The notes under the pieces are model-generated. The model did not search any database, was not told where the DNA came from, and was given only the letters and a program-made list of their open reading frames with translations. A stretch of 64,000 nt of DNA from Myxococcus xanthus. GTDB lineage: Bacteria > Myxococcota > Myxococcia > Myxococcales > Myxococcaceae. Of the stretch, positions 18,785 to 27,350 are shown piece by piece. The translations under genes and the position numbers were made by a program. Position 1 is the first letter of the stretch. The number at the start of each line of letters is the position of its first letter. The stretch covers positions 4,901,001-4,965,000 of the forward strand of contig NZ_CP017174.1 in assembly GCF_006402735.1 (NCBI RefSeq). Reading direction: 5' to 3'.

Positions 18785-20295
18785 TGGCCCTGCTGGCGCT
18801 CAGCGCCTTCCTGGCCGCCGCACCGCCGACATCGGCCGGAATGGAACGCAGCGCCGCCCAGCACGTGAGCCGCGAATTCGAGCGCGTGGGACGGCGCGTC
18901 CCGGTGGAGGACCCGAAGCTGACCACCGCCGCGCGGCGGCTGGCACACGAGGCCCTCACCGAATACACCACCGGCGCGCCGGGCCTCTTCACCCTCACCT
19001 CCGCCGTCAGTGACGCGGGCGCGGCGGACCCCTCCCCGCGCGCGCTGGTCATCCGGGCGTGGGTGCCACGGCACGCCATCGAGACCTTCCTCGACCGCGA
19101 CGACTTCAACAGCGAGCGCACCTCGCACTTCGGCGTGGGCGTGTCCGTCCTCGGCGAGCGCGCGGCGCTCGTCCTGCTGCTGGTGGACCGCAAGGCGGAG
19201 CTCCAGGACTTCCCGCGCCTCATCGCCAACGGCAAGCGCTCGGCCATGACGCTCTGCGGCGTCCTGGTCCCACCGCTGCGGCGGGCAGAGGTGTACGTCA
19301 CCCAGCCGAACGGCGGGGTGAGCCTCATGCCCGTCCAGAACCGGGGTGCGGGGGGCGGCTTCTGCAGCCGGCTCGCCTTCGCCACGCCGGGTACGTACAC
19401 CGTGGAGGTGGTGGGACGCGCGGACGGCGGGCCGGAGGTGGCGGCGCTCTTCTTGGTGGACCAGGGTGAACCCCGCAAGCACGCCGCCAGTGAGGACACC
19501 GCCGAGCCCACCACGCTGGAGGACGCCCGCCGGGCCGTCTACGAGCGCATCAACGCCCTCCGGCGCGCCCACGCGTTGCCCGAACTGTCCCCCGACGCCG
19601 AGCTGGAACAGGTGGCCCAGGACTACAGCGCGCGCATGTCGAAGGAGGGCTTCTTCGCCCACATCGCTCCGGACGGCTCCACGCTGACGAAGCGCCTGCC
19701 GGCGGGCGCACGCTACGTGCGCGCGGGAGAGAACCTGGGCCTGGCCCCGGGGCCGTTGGCGGCCCACTTCGGCATCGAGCACAGCCCTGGCCACCGCCGT
19801 AACGTGCTGGATCCGGGCTTTCGCTTCATGGGCGTGGGCGTGGCGTTCCACACGGTGAACGGGCGCAAGGAGGCCATCCTCACGGAGGTCTTCACCGTCG
19901 CCCCGCCCGCGTCGCCGGAGCTGGCGGACCCGCGGCAGGAGGCCTACGACGCCCTGAGCCGGCTGCGAGCGACCCGCAAGCTGCCGCCCCTGTCGCGCAA
20001 CGCCGCGCTTGAAACACTGGCACACGCCCACGCCAAGCGCGCGCTGGAGCTGGACCAGCCCTCGGCCCAGCCCGGTGAAGCCCCGGTGCACGACCGCGTC
20101 TTCGAGCTGCTGCCCGACGCGGGAACGGCGTCCGTGGACTTCTTCGTGGTGTCGGACCCCACGGCGATTCCGGAGTCCCGCAGCATGGCCGACGCCACGA
20201 ACAACCGCGTGGGCGTAGGCGTGGTGCGGGGAGACTCCCGCCGCTTCGGTACGAATCAATACTGGGTGGCCGTCATCTACGCGGCCGTCCCCTGA
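18781..20295 (+). CDS. Secreted protein with two CAP (SCP/PR1-like) domains
   Basis: 504 residues starting at overlapping ATGs (18781 or 18784), with a signal peptide of about 19 residues (LLALSAFLAAAPP). The N-terminal 230 residues are a unique domain with two lone cysteines. A CAP domain follows (about 240-375) with the usual pattern INALRRAHALPELS, AHIAPDGST, RAGENLGL and GIEHSPGHRRNVLDPGF. The last 125 residues repeat the fold in a degenerate form (LRATRKLPPLSRN, VGVGVVRGDS, QYWVAVIYA) and have lost the central His/Glu residues. CAP proteins are extracellular and bind lipids or cell-wall material; the exact role here is unknown. Confidence 0.85.
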   Translation: MMALLALSAFLAAAPPTSAGMERSAAQHVSREFERVGRRVPVEDPKLTTAARRLAHEALTEYTTGAPGLFTLTSAVSDAGAADPSPRALVIRAWVPRHAIETFLDRDDFNSERTSHFGVGVSVLGERAALVLLLVDRKAELQDFPRLIANGKRSAMTLCGVLVPPLRRAEVYVTQPNGGVSLMPVQNRGAGGGFCSRLAFATPGTYTVEVVGRADGGPEVAALFLVDQGEPRKHAASEDTAEPTTLEDARRAVYERINALRRAHALPELSPDAELEQVAQDYSARMSKEGFFAHIAPDGSTLTKRLPAGARYVRAGENLGLAPGPLAAHFGIEHSPGHRRNVLDPGFRFMGVGVAFHTVNGRKEAILTEVFTVAPPASPELADPRQEAYDALSRLRATRKLPPLSRNAALETLAHAHAKRALELDQPSAQPGEAPVHDRVFELLPDAGTASVDFFVVSDPTAIPESRSMADATNNRVGVGVVRGDSRRFGTNQYWVAVIYAAVP

Positions 20296-20355
20296 CGCCC
20301 CGCACGGAGACGCCGTGCGTGGTGGTGCCCCCGGTGTGTGTGGCCAGGGGCGTCA
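20293..20355. terminator. Nested inverted repeats between convergent genes
   Basis: An outer perfect 9-bp repeat, TGACGCCCC (20293-20301) with GGGGCGTCA (20347-20355), starts on the stop codon of the CAP gene. It encloses CGCACGG-AGACG-CCGTGCG (20301-20319). It lies 17 bp before the end of the convergent small gene and is likely a structured terminator for the plus strand. Confidence 0.55.
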
Positions 20356-20371
20356 ACGCCATGAGCCCCGT

Positions 20372-20605
20372 TCAGACAGGCCGGCGCTGCGTGGCGTAGG
20401 CCTCGAGCCCCATCTGCGGCGGCGCCACCTGCTGATACATCGGACACTTCATGCAGGTGAACGACTGCCAACCTCGCCGGACGGCTTCATCCAGGCAGTT
20501 GTCATACTGATGACAGTTGAGGTTGCGGTGGGTCTCGACGCCGGCTCGCTTCGGCCCGGCTTCGGGGTTGATGGTTTGTGGCAGATCGGCTGGACACGGC
20601 TTCAT
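20372..20605 (-). CDS. Small cysteine-containing cytosolic protein (77 aa)
   Basis: 77 residues with a strong ribosome site (GGGAGGG five bases before the ATG). There is no signal peptide. Cysteines occur as NLNCHQYDNCLDEA and FTCMKCPMYQ, five in total with Cys4, so four clustered Cys with a nearby His could hold a zinc ion. The spacing CxxxxxC...CxxC is regular and looks selected. It is convergent with the CAP gene and divergent from the Slt gene. I recognise the look of small myxobacterial zinc-ribbon-like proteins but cannot assign a function. Confidence 0.7.
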   Translation of the reverse strand: MKPCPADLPQTINPEAGPKRAGVETHRNLNCHQYDNCLDEAVRRGWQSFTCMKCPMYQQVAPPQMGLEAYATQRRPV

Positions 20606-20964
20606 GAAGCCCTCCCTCTGAACTGTTTCCCCCCCGAGCGCTGTGAACGAGCAGTGCTACCTGACGACAACGACTGGACCCGCCATGCAACGACGGACCG
20701 GAGTGGCGCTGAGCGGCGGCGCAAGGTAGTGATTCACTCCCGGTGACGCAATGGGTCGGCTGTTCCTACCCAAGTGCGCGTAATCGCCTGGACGCTTTCA
20801 GCGAATGACATCTGGTGCTGAACAGTCAGGACTGGCCCGACGCCGCGCGGATCTAGGACTTGTCGCGCCCGCTGTCAAACCACCCTCCCTCCAGGGCAAG
20901 GGGAATGATCGGTGTGTGCGTCTCGTTGGCAGGCCGCAAAGCCGCGTCGTGAAAGGAAGACCAC
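20606..20964. other. Intergenic region between divergent genes
   Basis: 359 bp between the small Cys protein (minus) and the Slt transglycosylase (plus). It holds the AGGAAG ribosome site of the Slt gene at its right end and the GGGAGGG of the small gene at its left end. Base composition is slightly lower in GC than the flanking genes. I see no convincing promoter pair, tRNA or further ORF. Confidence 0.5.
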
Positions 20965-23100
20965 ATGAGTTGGAGTGGGTGGGTTGCGGGGGTGGTTGCG
21001 GGGATGTCGCTGGGACAATCCCCCACGGCGCTGGAGGCCGTCCGCCTCCACAAGCCGGATGCGGCCGCCCTGGCGCGCGCGGAGCTGACGGCCTGCGCCG
21101 CGAAGAAGTGCGACGACGCGGGGCGGCTGGCGCTGCTCGCGGGGACGCTCGCCCTCTCTGACGGCCAGGCCGGCGAGGCAAGGGAGCTGCTGGCTGCCTG
21201 GCCCGCCCCTCCACTGCTGGCGCCGTACCACGCCTTCTACCTGGGCCAAGCCCGCTTCTACGCCGGGGACGCCGCGGGCGCGGCGGACGACTTCGCGCGA
21301 GTACTGGAATCCAAGGCACCCGTGGAACTCGCGGCCCGCGCCCGTGCGCGCCTGGGTGAGTCACTGCTCAAGGCAGGCAAGCCCCAGGACGCGGCCCAGG
21401 TGCTGGAGGCCGCGGCCAAGGCGTCGCCCACCGTGGAGCTGCTCTATCAGCGTGCCTTGGCGCGCGGCGGCTCCGGAAACCGCGCCGGACAACGCGCCGA
21501 CATGATGACGGTGGCGTTGCGCTTCCCCACCCACCCCTACGGCGACGAGGCCATGGCGTGGCTGACGGAGGGCAGCACGCCCCCCGTGAAGCTGGGCTAC
21601 ACCGAGCGCACCACGCGCGCGGACCGCTTCCTGGACGCGGGCGCGACGAAGCGCGGACTCGACGAGCTCGCGACGCTGGACCAGGAGAAGCTCGACAAGG
21701 CGCAGGCGGCCCAAGTGGCACTGCTGCGCGCGAAGGCCTGGATCGCGCTGGGGCGGACGGAGGATGCGGAGAAGGCGCTCGCGCTGGCGCGCAAGGGGCC
21801 CGCCGCCGTGGCCGCGCAGGCAGACCTGCTGGTGGCGCGGCGCGCGCTCCGGTCCGACGACAACGCCAAGGCCCGAACGCTGATGGCGGCCCTGGACAAG
21901 AAGTACCCCTCGCAGCCCGCGGGTGATGAAGGCGCCTTCTTCGCGGGATGGTTGGATTTGCAGGCCGGGCGCTTCGCGGACGCGGTGCAGGCCTTCACGG
22001 CTTTCGAAACGCGTTATCCGCGCTCACGTCGGCGCGACGAGGGCATGTGGTTCCGCGCGCTGGCCCACCTCCGTCAGGAGGAGTACGCGAAGGCGCGCGC
22101 CACGCTGGATGCGTTCCTGGCCGCCTATCCCAAGAGCAGCATGGGGCCGCAGGCGCGCTACTGGATGGCGCGCAGCCGCGAGCTGGAAGGGGCGAAGGCA
22201 GACACGCTGGGCCCCGCGTATGAGGCCGTCATCACCTCGGCGCCCGCGTCCTTCTATGCGCTGATGGCCAACGAGCGGCTCAAGGCGCTGAGCCTGAAGA
22301 CGCCCGCGCACTTCCCTCAGCCGCCGCAGGTGCTGAAGCTGCCCCGCCCTCCCGAGCTGGAGCTGGCGGTGGAGCTGACGCGCGCGGGGCTGTTCCGTGA
22401 CGCGGCGGACGAGGTCGAAGCCCACGCGGCGCGGCTGCGCTCGGCGGACCAGGCCCTGCCCTTCGCGCACGCGCTGCTGGGACTGGGCGAGTACGGCCAC
22501 GCCTACGCGGTGGCGGCGCGCCACCTCTGGGGACGGGCCTTCGGCGCGCGCGCTCCGGAGGCCCTGGCGCCCTTCTATCCTCGCGCCTTCGCCACCGCGG
22601 TGGAGGGCGCGGCGACGCAGCACCAGGTGGACCCCTACCTGGTGTGGGCCATCATGCGGCGGGAGAGCGCCTTCCGGCCGGAGGTGATGAGCATCGCCGA
22701 TGCGCGAGGGCTGATGCAGATCATCCCCAAGACGGCGAACGCCATCGCGGAGAAGCTGACGGAGCCCGTCCCCGCGCCCGCGGACCTCTTCTCCCCCGAG
22801 CGGAACATCCGCTATGGCGCCTGGTATCTGTCCCGGCTGATGGATCGCTTTGGACACCCGGTGCTCGCGGCGGCCGCGTACAACGCGGGCCCAGGCTCGG
22901 CGGCGAAGTGGGTCCAGGAGCGAGGCTCACTGCCACTGGACCTCTTCGTGGAGACCATCCCCTTCAAGGAGACGCGCGGCTACGTAAAGCAGGTAGTGGC
23001 GGACCTGTTCCTCTACCACTCCTTCTACGGCGACGGCACGGGGGCGCTGAAGCTGCCGCTGCAGGTGCCCGCGCCGTCGAAGGAAGGCGTCAGCTTCTAG
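20965..23100 (+). CDS. Soluble lytic murein transglycosylase (Slt70-like) with long superhelical N-domain
   Basis: 711 residues. A short hydrophobic N-terminus (GWVAGVVAGMSLGQ) serves as a signal or anchor. About 500 residues of alpha-helical TPR-like repeats follow (ARFYAGDAAGAADDF, GWLDLQAGRFADAV), as in the Slt70 superhelix. The C-terminal SLT domain has the catalytic Glu in MRRESAFRPEV, followed by GLMQIIPKTA, NIRYGAWYL and AAYNAGPG. It cleaves the MurNAc-GlcNAc bond of peptidoglycan with 1,6-anhydro product formation, in the periplasm. AGGAAG lies seven bases before the ATG. Confidence 0.95.
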   Translation: MSWSGWVAGVVAGMSLGQSPTALEAVRLHKPDAAALARAELTACAAKKCDDAGRLALLAGTLALSDGQAGEARELLAAWPAPPLLAPYHAFYLGQARFYAGDAAGAADDFARVLESKAPVELAARARARLGESLLKAGKPQDAAQVLEAAAKASPTVELLYQRALARGGSGNRAGQRADMMTVALRFPTHPYGDEAMAWLTEGSTPPVKLGYTERTTRADRFLDAGATKRGLDELATLDQEKLDKAQAAQVALLRAKAWIALGRTEDAEKALALARKGPAAVAAQADLLVARRALRSDDNAKARTLMAALDKKYPSQPAGDEGAFFAGWLDLQAGRFADAVQAFTAFETRYPRSRRRDEGMWFRALAHLRQEEYAKARATLDAFLAAYPKSSMGPQARYWMARSRELEGAKADTLGPAYEAVITSAPASFYALMANERLKALSLKTPAHFPQPPQVLKLPRPPELELAVELTRAGLFRDAADEVEAHAARLRSADQALPFAHALLGLGEYGHAYAVAARHLWGRAFGARAPEALAPFYPRAFATAVEGAATQHQVDPYLVWAIMRRESAFRPEVMSIADARGLMQIIPKTANAIAEKLTEPVPAPADLFSPERNIRYGAWYLSRLMDRFGHPVLAAAAYNAGPGSAAKWVQERGSLPLDLFVETIPFKETRGYVKQVVADLFLYHSFYGDGTGALKLPLQVPAPSKEGVSF

Positions 23101-23189
23101 GCGCCGGTCGGGGCGCCAGGCCGGCGACAAACGAGCCCGCGGACCGCTTGCCGTGGACGTAGCGGGTGCTCGCGAGACAACGCGCAGTC

Positions 23190-23221
23190 GCGCGCCGGGC
23201 TTCAGTCCCGGTCCGGCGCGC
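23190..23221 (-). terminator. Hairpin spanning the GST stop codon
   Basis: A perfect 9-bp inverted repeat (23190-23198 with 23213-23221, 14-base loop). The stop codon of the minus-strand GST gene (23202-23204) lies in the loop. It is a GC-rich probable terminator. A weaker CGCCGG/CCGGCG repeat at 23102-23126 follows the Slt gene. Confidence 0.45.
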
Positions 23222-23864
23222 CCAGGGGAAAGAGCGGCCGGAATTGCCGCGCCTCATTCACCGCGCGGGCGAAGGACGGGCGCGCAAGCAACCGCGTGCG
23301 GTAGGCGCGCAGCACGGGAAACGCATCGGAGATCTGGTGCGTCCAGTCCGCGTAGAACAGCGAGGGCGCGGCCGCGCAGTCCGCCAGCGTGAAGTCCTCT
23401 CCAGCGGCGGCCCAGGTCCTGCCTGCGAGCTGCCCTTCGAGCCAGGAGTAGGCGACCTCCAGCTTCTTCACTGCCAGGGCCAGTCCTTCCTGGCGCTTCA
23501 CCGAATCACCCGTCAGCGCACCGTCGACCGCGTGCTGCGCCGCGTTCATGACGTGCAGGTCGAAGAAGCGATCGAGAAAGCGCACGGCGAGCGCGGCCAT
23601 CGGTTCCGCGGGCAACAGGCGCACGGGCCCGGGATGTGCGAGCTGCAGGTACTCGATGATGATGCTGGTCTCGGCGATGTCGCGCTCGCCATCCACCAGC
23701 AGCGGGAACTTGCGCAGCGGCCAGCGCCGCGACCACTCGGCCGAATGCTGAGGTGTTTCCGGCCCGATACAGCGGAACTCGAAGGGCGTGCCGTTCTCGT
23801 ACAACGCGATGAGGACCTTCTGCGTGTACGAAGAAAAGGGATGACCGTAGAGCACGAGTGACAT
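23202..23864 (-). CDS. Glutathione S-transferase family protein
   Basis: 220 residues; the ATG at 23864 is chosen because AGGAG lies 7 bases upstream and the thioredoxin-fold strand begins at once (LVLYGHPFSSYTQKV). The glutathione-site pattern KFPLLVDGERDIAETSIIIEYL is in the N-terminal domain, and the helical C-terminal domain has the capping motif FTLADCAAAPSLF. It would conjugate or reduce electrophiles with a thiol in the cytoplasm. It is divergent from an HxlR-type repressor, with two matching palindromes in the shared 92-bp gap, so it is very likely that regulator's target. Confidence 0.92.
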   Translation of the reverse strand: MSLVLYGHPFSSYTQKVLIALYENGTPFEFRCIGPETPQHSAEWSRRWPLRKFPLLVDGERDIAETSIIIEYLQLAHPGPVRLLPAEPMAALAVRFLDRFFDLHVMNAAQHAVDGALTGDSVKRQEGLALAVKKLEVAYSWLEGQLAGRTWAAAGEDFTLADCAAAPSLFYADWTHQISDAFPVLRAYRTRLLARPSFARAVNEARQFRPLFPLGAPDRD

Positions 23865-23887
23865 CGGAGGGCTCCTGTCGCAGACCA

Positions 23888-23902
23888 CTTGCATATCGCA
23901 AG
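23888..23902. promoter_or_regulatory. HxlR operator candidate, copy 1
   Basis: CTTGC-ATATC-GCAAG, a perfect 5-bp inverted repeat around a 5-base centre, flanked by CCA. It lies 24 bp upstream of the GST start. It matches copy 2 in 14 of 15 positions. Short palindromes of this size are typical for dimeric winged-helix HxlR/DUF24 regulators. Confidence 0.65.
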
Positions 23903-23925
23903 CAGTCGAAACCCTATCCCTACCA

Positions 23926-23940
23926 CTTGCACATCGCAAG
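23926..23940. promoter_or_regulatory. HxlR operator candidate, copy 2
   Basis: CTTGC-ACATC-GCAAG, the second copy, centred 38 bp from copy 1 and 17 bp before the HxlR gene start. It probably overlaps the regulator's own promoter, giving autoregulation as well as control of the GST gene. Confidence 0.65.
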
Positions 23941-23956
23941 GAGTAGCCTGGAGAGA

Positions 23957-24457
23957 ATGGCCATGGCGCAGACAGGGCGATCCGGCTGCCCGATCAACCT
24001 GACGCTCGAACAGCTCGGCGACCGTTGGAGCCTGGTCGTCATCCGCGACGTCATGTTCGGAAACAGGCGCAGCTACGGCGAGCTGCTCGCGCAGAGCGAG
24101 GAACGCATCGCCTCGAACATCCTCGCGGACCGGCTGAAGCGCCTGACGGCGTCCGGCCTGCTGACGCGACGCCCGGATCCCACCCACCGACAGAAGGTCA
24201 TCTACAGCCTGACGGAAGCGGCCATCCAGCTCGTGCCACTCCTCGCGCACATGGGCGCATGGGGCCGCCGGCATACGCGCCCGAGCAAGGAGCTGTCCGT
24301 ACGCGCGGAGTTGCTGGAACAGGGCGGCGCGCCGCTTTGGAACGCCTTCATGGAGGAGCTGCGCCACCTGCATCTCGGCGCGCTGCGGCCGGCGCGCTCG
24401 GTATCCGGCGAGCTGCAGGCTGCCTACGAGAAGGCGCTGGCGAAGCGCTCCCGCTGA
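23957..24457 (+). CDS. HxlR-family transcriptional regulator
   Basis: 166 residues from the ATG at 23957 (GGAGA upstream); the frame is open to 23858, but that would run through both operators. A conserved Cys sits at the start of the domain (GRSGCPINLTLEQLGDRW), as in thiol- and quinone-sensing members such as YodB. The winged HTH pattern follows: IRDVMFGNRRSYGEL, SNILADRLKRL, GLLTRRPDPTHRQKVIYSLT. There is a helical C-terminal extension of about 60 residues. It is predicted to repress the divergent GST gene until electrophile or oxidant stress modifies the cysteine; the sensing part is inference. Confidence 0.92.
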   Translation: MAMAQTGRSGCPINLTLEQLGDRWSLVVIRDVMFGNRRSYGELLAQSEERIASNILADRLKRLTASGLLTRRPDPTHRQKVIYSLTEAAIQLVPLLAHMGAWGRRHTRPSKELSVRAELLEQGGAPLWNAFMEELRHLHLGALRPARSVSGELQAAYEKALAKRSR

Positions 24458-24485
24458 GCCCGGCGCGTCGTCCTCTTCGCCGGGC
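24458..24485. terminator. Bidirectional terminator hairpin
   Basis: A perfect 8-bp repeat, GCCCGGCG (24458-24465) with CGCCGGGC (24478-24485), loop 12. It starts on the base after the HxlR stop and is followed by GTAGTTT on the plus strand. It ends 20 bp from the convergent cmk stop. Confidence 0.65.
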
Positions 24486-24504
24486 GTAGTTTCCCCTACC
24501 CGCG

Positions 24505-25197
24505 CTAGGCGCGCTGGGCCATCCGGCGCAGGATTTCAGACTCCATCCCGTGCACCACCTCCGACAGGGGGATGCTGCTGGAGTCCACGTGCACCGCGTC
24601 CTCGGCGGCCTTCAGCGGTGCCACGGCGCGGGCGGAGTCGTCGCGGTCCCGCTTCGTCTGGTCCGCGAGCACGGCGTCCAGGCTGCTCTCCACGCCCTTC
24701 TGGAACAGCTCCTCGTAGCGGCGCCGGGCGCGCACCTCGGGGCTGGCCGCCAGGAAGAACTTCGCGTCCGCGTCCGGGAACACCACCGTGCCAATGTCAC
24801 GGCCCTCCAGGATGGCGCCCTTCTCCGACTCGAGCGCCAGCCGCCGCTGAAGCTGCAGCAGGCCCGCGCGCACCACCGGCCGCCCGGAGACCTGTGACGC
24901 CGCCATGGAGATGTCCGGCGTGCGAATCTCCCCGGACACGTCCTGGCCGCCCAGGAAGACGTGGTTCTCCTCGCCCACCACCTGGAAGTGGATGTGCACG
25001 CGGCCCAGCAGCTCGCCCAGGCGGGCGTCGTCGTCGAAGGCGATGCCCTCACGCTGGGCCATCAAGGCCACGCAGCGGTAGATGGCGCCCGTGTCCACCA
25101 GCGAGAAGCCCAGCCGGCGCGCCAGCAGCTTGGACACCGAGGACTTGCCGGCGCCCGCGGGGCCGTCGATGGCGACGATGAAAGGCCGGGCGCTCAT
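24505..25197 (-). CDS. cmk: Cytidylate kinase
   Basis: 230 residues. The P-loop DGPAGAGKSS is at about 11-20, followed by LVDTGAIYRCVAL (CMP-site Asp/Thr/Arg pattern) and ILEGRDIGTVVFPDADAKFFL. It phosphorylates CMP and dCMP with ATP, the usual length for the family. Its ATG overlaps the hisC stop (ATGA at 25194-25197), so it is translated in coupling with hisC. The accA-hisC-cmk order makes a housekeeping cluster read leftwards. Confidence 0.97.
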   Translation of the reverse strand: MSARPFIVAIDGPAGAGKSSVSKLLARRLGFSLVDTGAIYRCVALMAQREGIAFDDDARLGELLGRVHIHFQVVGEENHVFLGGQDVSGEIRTPDISMAASQVSGRPVVRAGLLQLQRRLALESEKGAILEGRDIGTVVFPDADAKFFLAASPEVRARRRYEELFQKGVESSLDAVLADQTKRDRDDSARAVAPLKAAEDAVHVDSSSIPLSEVVHGMESEILRRMAQRA

Positions 25198-26285
25198 GAC
25201 AGGAGCTCTTTCAGCACCTGGACGCAGCGCGCGTTCTCCGCGGGCGTGCCCACGGAGATGCGCACGTGGTTCGGGAAACCCTGCCCCGCGAAGGGCCGGA
25301 CGATGATGCCCTTGCGCAGCAGCTGCTCGTACAGCGCCACCGCGGGACGACCGAAGTCCACGAACACGAAGTTGGCGTGGCTGTGCGTGTGCGTGCCGCC
25401 CAGCTTCGGCAGCTCCGCGGCGAAGTAGTCCAGACCCGCGCGGTTCACCTCACGCGTGCGGCGAACATGCTCGGTGTCTTCCAGGGCCGCCAGACCCGCG
25501 GCCTGGGCCAGCACCGTCAGGTTGAAGGGCATGCGCGTGCGGTGCAGGTACGCCGCCAGTCGGGCATCCATGATGCCATAGCCCAGGCGCACGCCCGCCA
25601 GCCCGTGGATCTTGCTGAAGGTGCGCAGCGCGACCAGGTTCGGGTGCTGGCTGACCAGCGGCACGGCGCTGGTGTACTCGGACCACTCGACGAACTCGAA
25701 GTAGGCCTCGTCGTGCACCACCAGCACCTCCGGCGGCACCGCGGCCAGGAAGCGCGTCAGGGCGTCGCGGCTGAACGCGGTGCCCGTGGGGTTGTCCGGG
25801 TTGGCCAGGAACACCATCCGCGTGCGCGGGGTGATGGCCTTCGCCATGGCCTCCAGGTCGTACTGGTAGCCCTCGCGCATGGGCACCTCCACGAAGGGCC
25901 GCCCATGGGCCTGCGCGGAGATGCGGTACGCGGAGAAGGAGCCCTGGCACAGGAGGATTTCGTCCTCCGGCGTGGTGAAGGTGCGGATGAGCAGCTCGAT
26001 GAGCTCGTTGGAGCCGCTGCCCAGCACCACCTGCTCCGGCTTCACGTCCACGTTCGCGGCCACCTTGCGCACCAGGTGGAAGGACGTGGCGTCGGGGTAC
26101 AGGTGCGTCGCGCCAGAGATGTTCCGCATGGCCTCTACGGCGCGCGGAGAGGGGCCCAGTGGATTCTCGTTCGAGGCCAGCTTGATGACACCCTTGAGGC
26201 CGAACTCGCGCTCGGTCTCTTCAATGGGCTTGCCGGGCACGTACGGCTTGAGCGTCTCAACGTGGGTGGGGACGAGCGGTCGCAT
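25194..26285 (-). CDS. hisC: Histidinol-phosphate aminotransferase
   Basis: 363 residues from the ATG at 26285 (MRPLVPTHVETL); the longer open frame runs back into accA and is not used. Fold-type I PLP enzyme pattern: KLASNENPLGPSP near the N-terminus, then VLGSGSNELIELLIRTF, ANPDNPTGTAF, HDEAYFEF, and the PLP lysine in RTFSKIHGLAGVRLGYG. It transaminates imidazole-acetol phosphate in histidine biosynthesis; close relatives also act on aromatic amino acids. There are no other his genes nearby. It lies 25 bp after accA and overlaps cmk by 4 bp. Confidence 0.93.
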   Translation of the reverse strand: MRPLVPTHVETLKPYVPGKPIEETEREFGLKGVIKLASNENPLGPSPRAVEAMRNISGATHLYPDATSFHLVRKVAANVDVKPEQVVLGSGSNELIELLIRTFTTPEDEILLCQGSFSAYRISAQAHGRPFVEVPMREGYQYDLEAMAKAITPRTRMVFLANPDNPTGTAFSRDALTRFLAAVPPEVLVVHDEAYFEFVEWSEYTSAVPLVSQHPNLVALRTFSKIHGLAGVRLGYGIMDARLAAYLHRTRMPFNLTVLAQAAGLAALEDTEHVRRTREVNRAGLDYFAAELPKLGGTHTHSHANFVFVDFGRPAVALYEQLLRKGIIVRPFAGQGFPNHVRISVGTPAENARCVQVLKELLS

Positions 26286-26310
26286 GGTGTGAGGTCCTGA
26301 GTACGTGGTT

Positions 26311-27279
26311 TCAGCGTCCGGAGAACACACCGAGCGCGCGAAACTTCGCGTACCGGTCCTGGACCAGTTCATCGGGCGACAGCTCGGCGAGCTGCCCCAG
26401 GTGCTTGCGCAGCGTCTTGCCCAGCGCCTCCGCCATCTTCGCGGGGTCGCGGTGGGCACCACCGGCGGGCTCGGCGACGGCCTCGTCGATGATCTTCATC
26501 TCCAGCAGGTCCTTCGCGGTGAGCCGCATCGCGTCCGCGGCCTTGTCCGCCTTGGCGGCGTCGCGGAACAGGATGGAGGCGCAGCCCTCCGGAGAGATGA
26601 CGGAGTAGACGCTGTTCTGGAGCATCAGCACGCGGTTGCCCACGCCAATGGCCAGCGCGCCGCCGGAGCCGCCCTCCCCCACCACCGTGGAGATGATGGG
26701 CACGCGCAGGCGGCTCATGACCTCCAGGTTGACGGCGATGGCCTCGGCCTGTCCCCGCTCCTCGGCGCCGATGCCCGGGTACGCGCCCGGCGTGTCGACG
26801 AAGGTGAGGATGGGCTTCTCGAAGCGCTCGGCCAGCTCCATGAGGCGGCGGGCCTTGCGGTAGCCCTCCGGGCGCGGCATGCCGAAGTTGCGCGCCATGT
26901 TCTCCTTGGTGTTGCGGCCCTTCTGGTGGCCCATCACCATCACCGGCTTGCCGTCGAAGCGCGCGAAGCCGCCGACGATGGACGGGTCCTCGCCGAAGGC
27001 CCGGTCACCGCACAGCTCGACGAAGTCGGTGAAGAGGTAGTGGACGTAGTCGAGGAAGTAGGGGCGGTTCGGGTGCCGGGACATCTGCACCACCTGCCAC
27101 CGAGTCAGGTCGCTGAAGATCTCCGTCTGGAGCTTCTTCGCCTTCTTCTCGAGCTTGGAGATCTCCGAGGAGAAGTCCACCGTGCCGCTGGTGGAGAGGA
27201 CCTTGAGCTCGTCGATCTTCTTTTCCAGCTCAATCAGGGGGCGCTCGAACTCGAGCACATAGCTGGTACCGGTTGCCAT
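26311..27279 (-). CDS. accA: Acetyl-CoA carboxylase carboxyltransferase subunit alpha
   Basis: 322 residues, the normal length. N-terminal helix pattern [20 protein letters not shown]; crotonase-like core with [36 protein letters not shown] and [17 protein letters not shown]. With AccD (not in this window) it transfers the carboxyl group from biotin to acetyl-CoA, the committed step of fatty-acid synthesis. It is the first gene of the accA-hisC-cmk run and is divergent from the TPR protein gene at 27351. Confidence 0.97.
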   Translation of the reverse strand: MATGTSYVLEFERPLIELEKKIDELKVLSTSGTVDFSSEISKLEKKAKKLQTEIFSDLTRWQVVQMSRHPNRPYFLDYVHYLFTDFVELCGDRAFGEDPSIVGGFARFDGKPVMVMGHQKGRNTKENMARNFGMPRPEGYRKARRLMELAERFEKPILTFVDTPGAYPGIGAEERGQAEAIAVNLEVMSRLRVPIISTVVGEGGSGGALAIGVGNRVLMLQNSVYSVISPEGCASILFRDAAKADKAADAMRLTAKDLLEMKIIDEAVAEPAGGAHRDPAKMAEALGKTLRKHLGQLAELSPDELVQDRYAKFRALGVFSGR

Positions 27280-27350
27280 GGCGCGGAACTAGCACCAGGG
27301 TATGGCGGCTTTCAACGCGCAAGCGGTTACGCACCCCAGTATGGAGGCAC

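Noticed and set aside
23858..23956. Longer N-terminus for the HxlR regulator
   Set aside because: It would translate through both operator palindromes; the ATG at 23957 has the ribosome site and the family-typical start.
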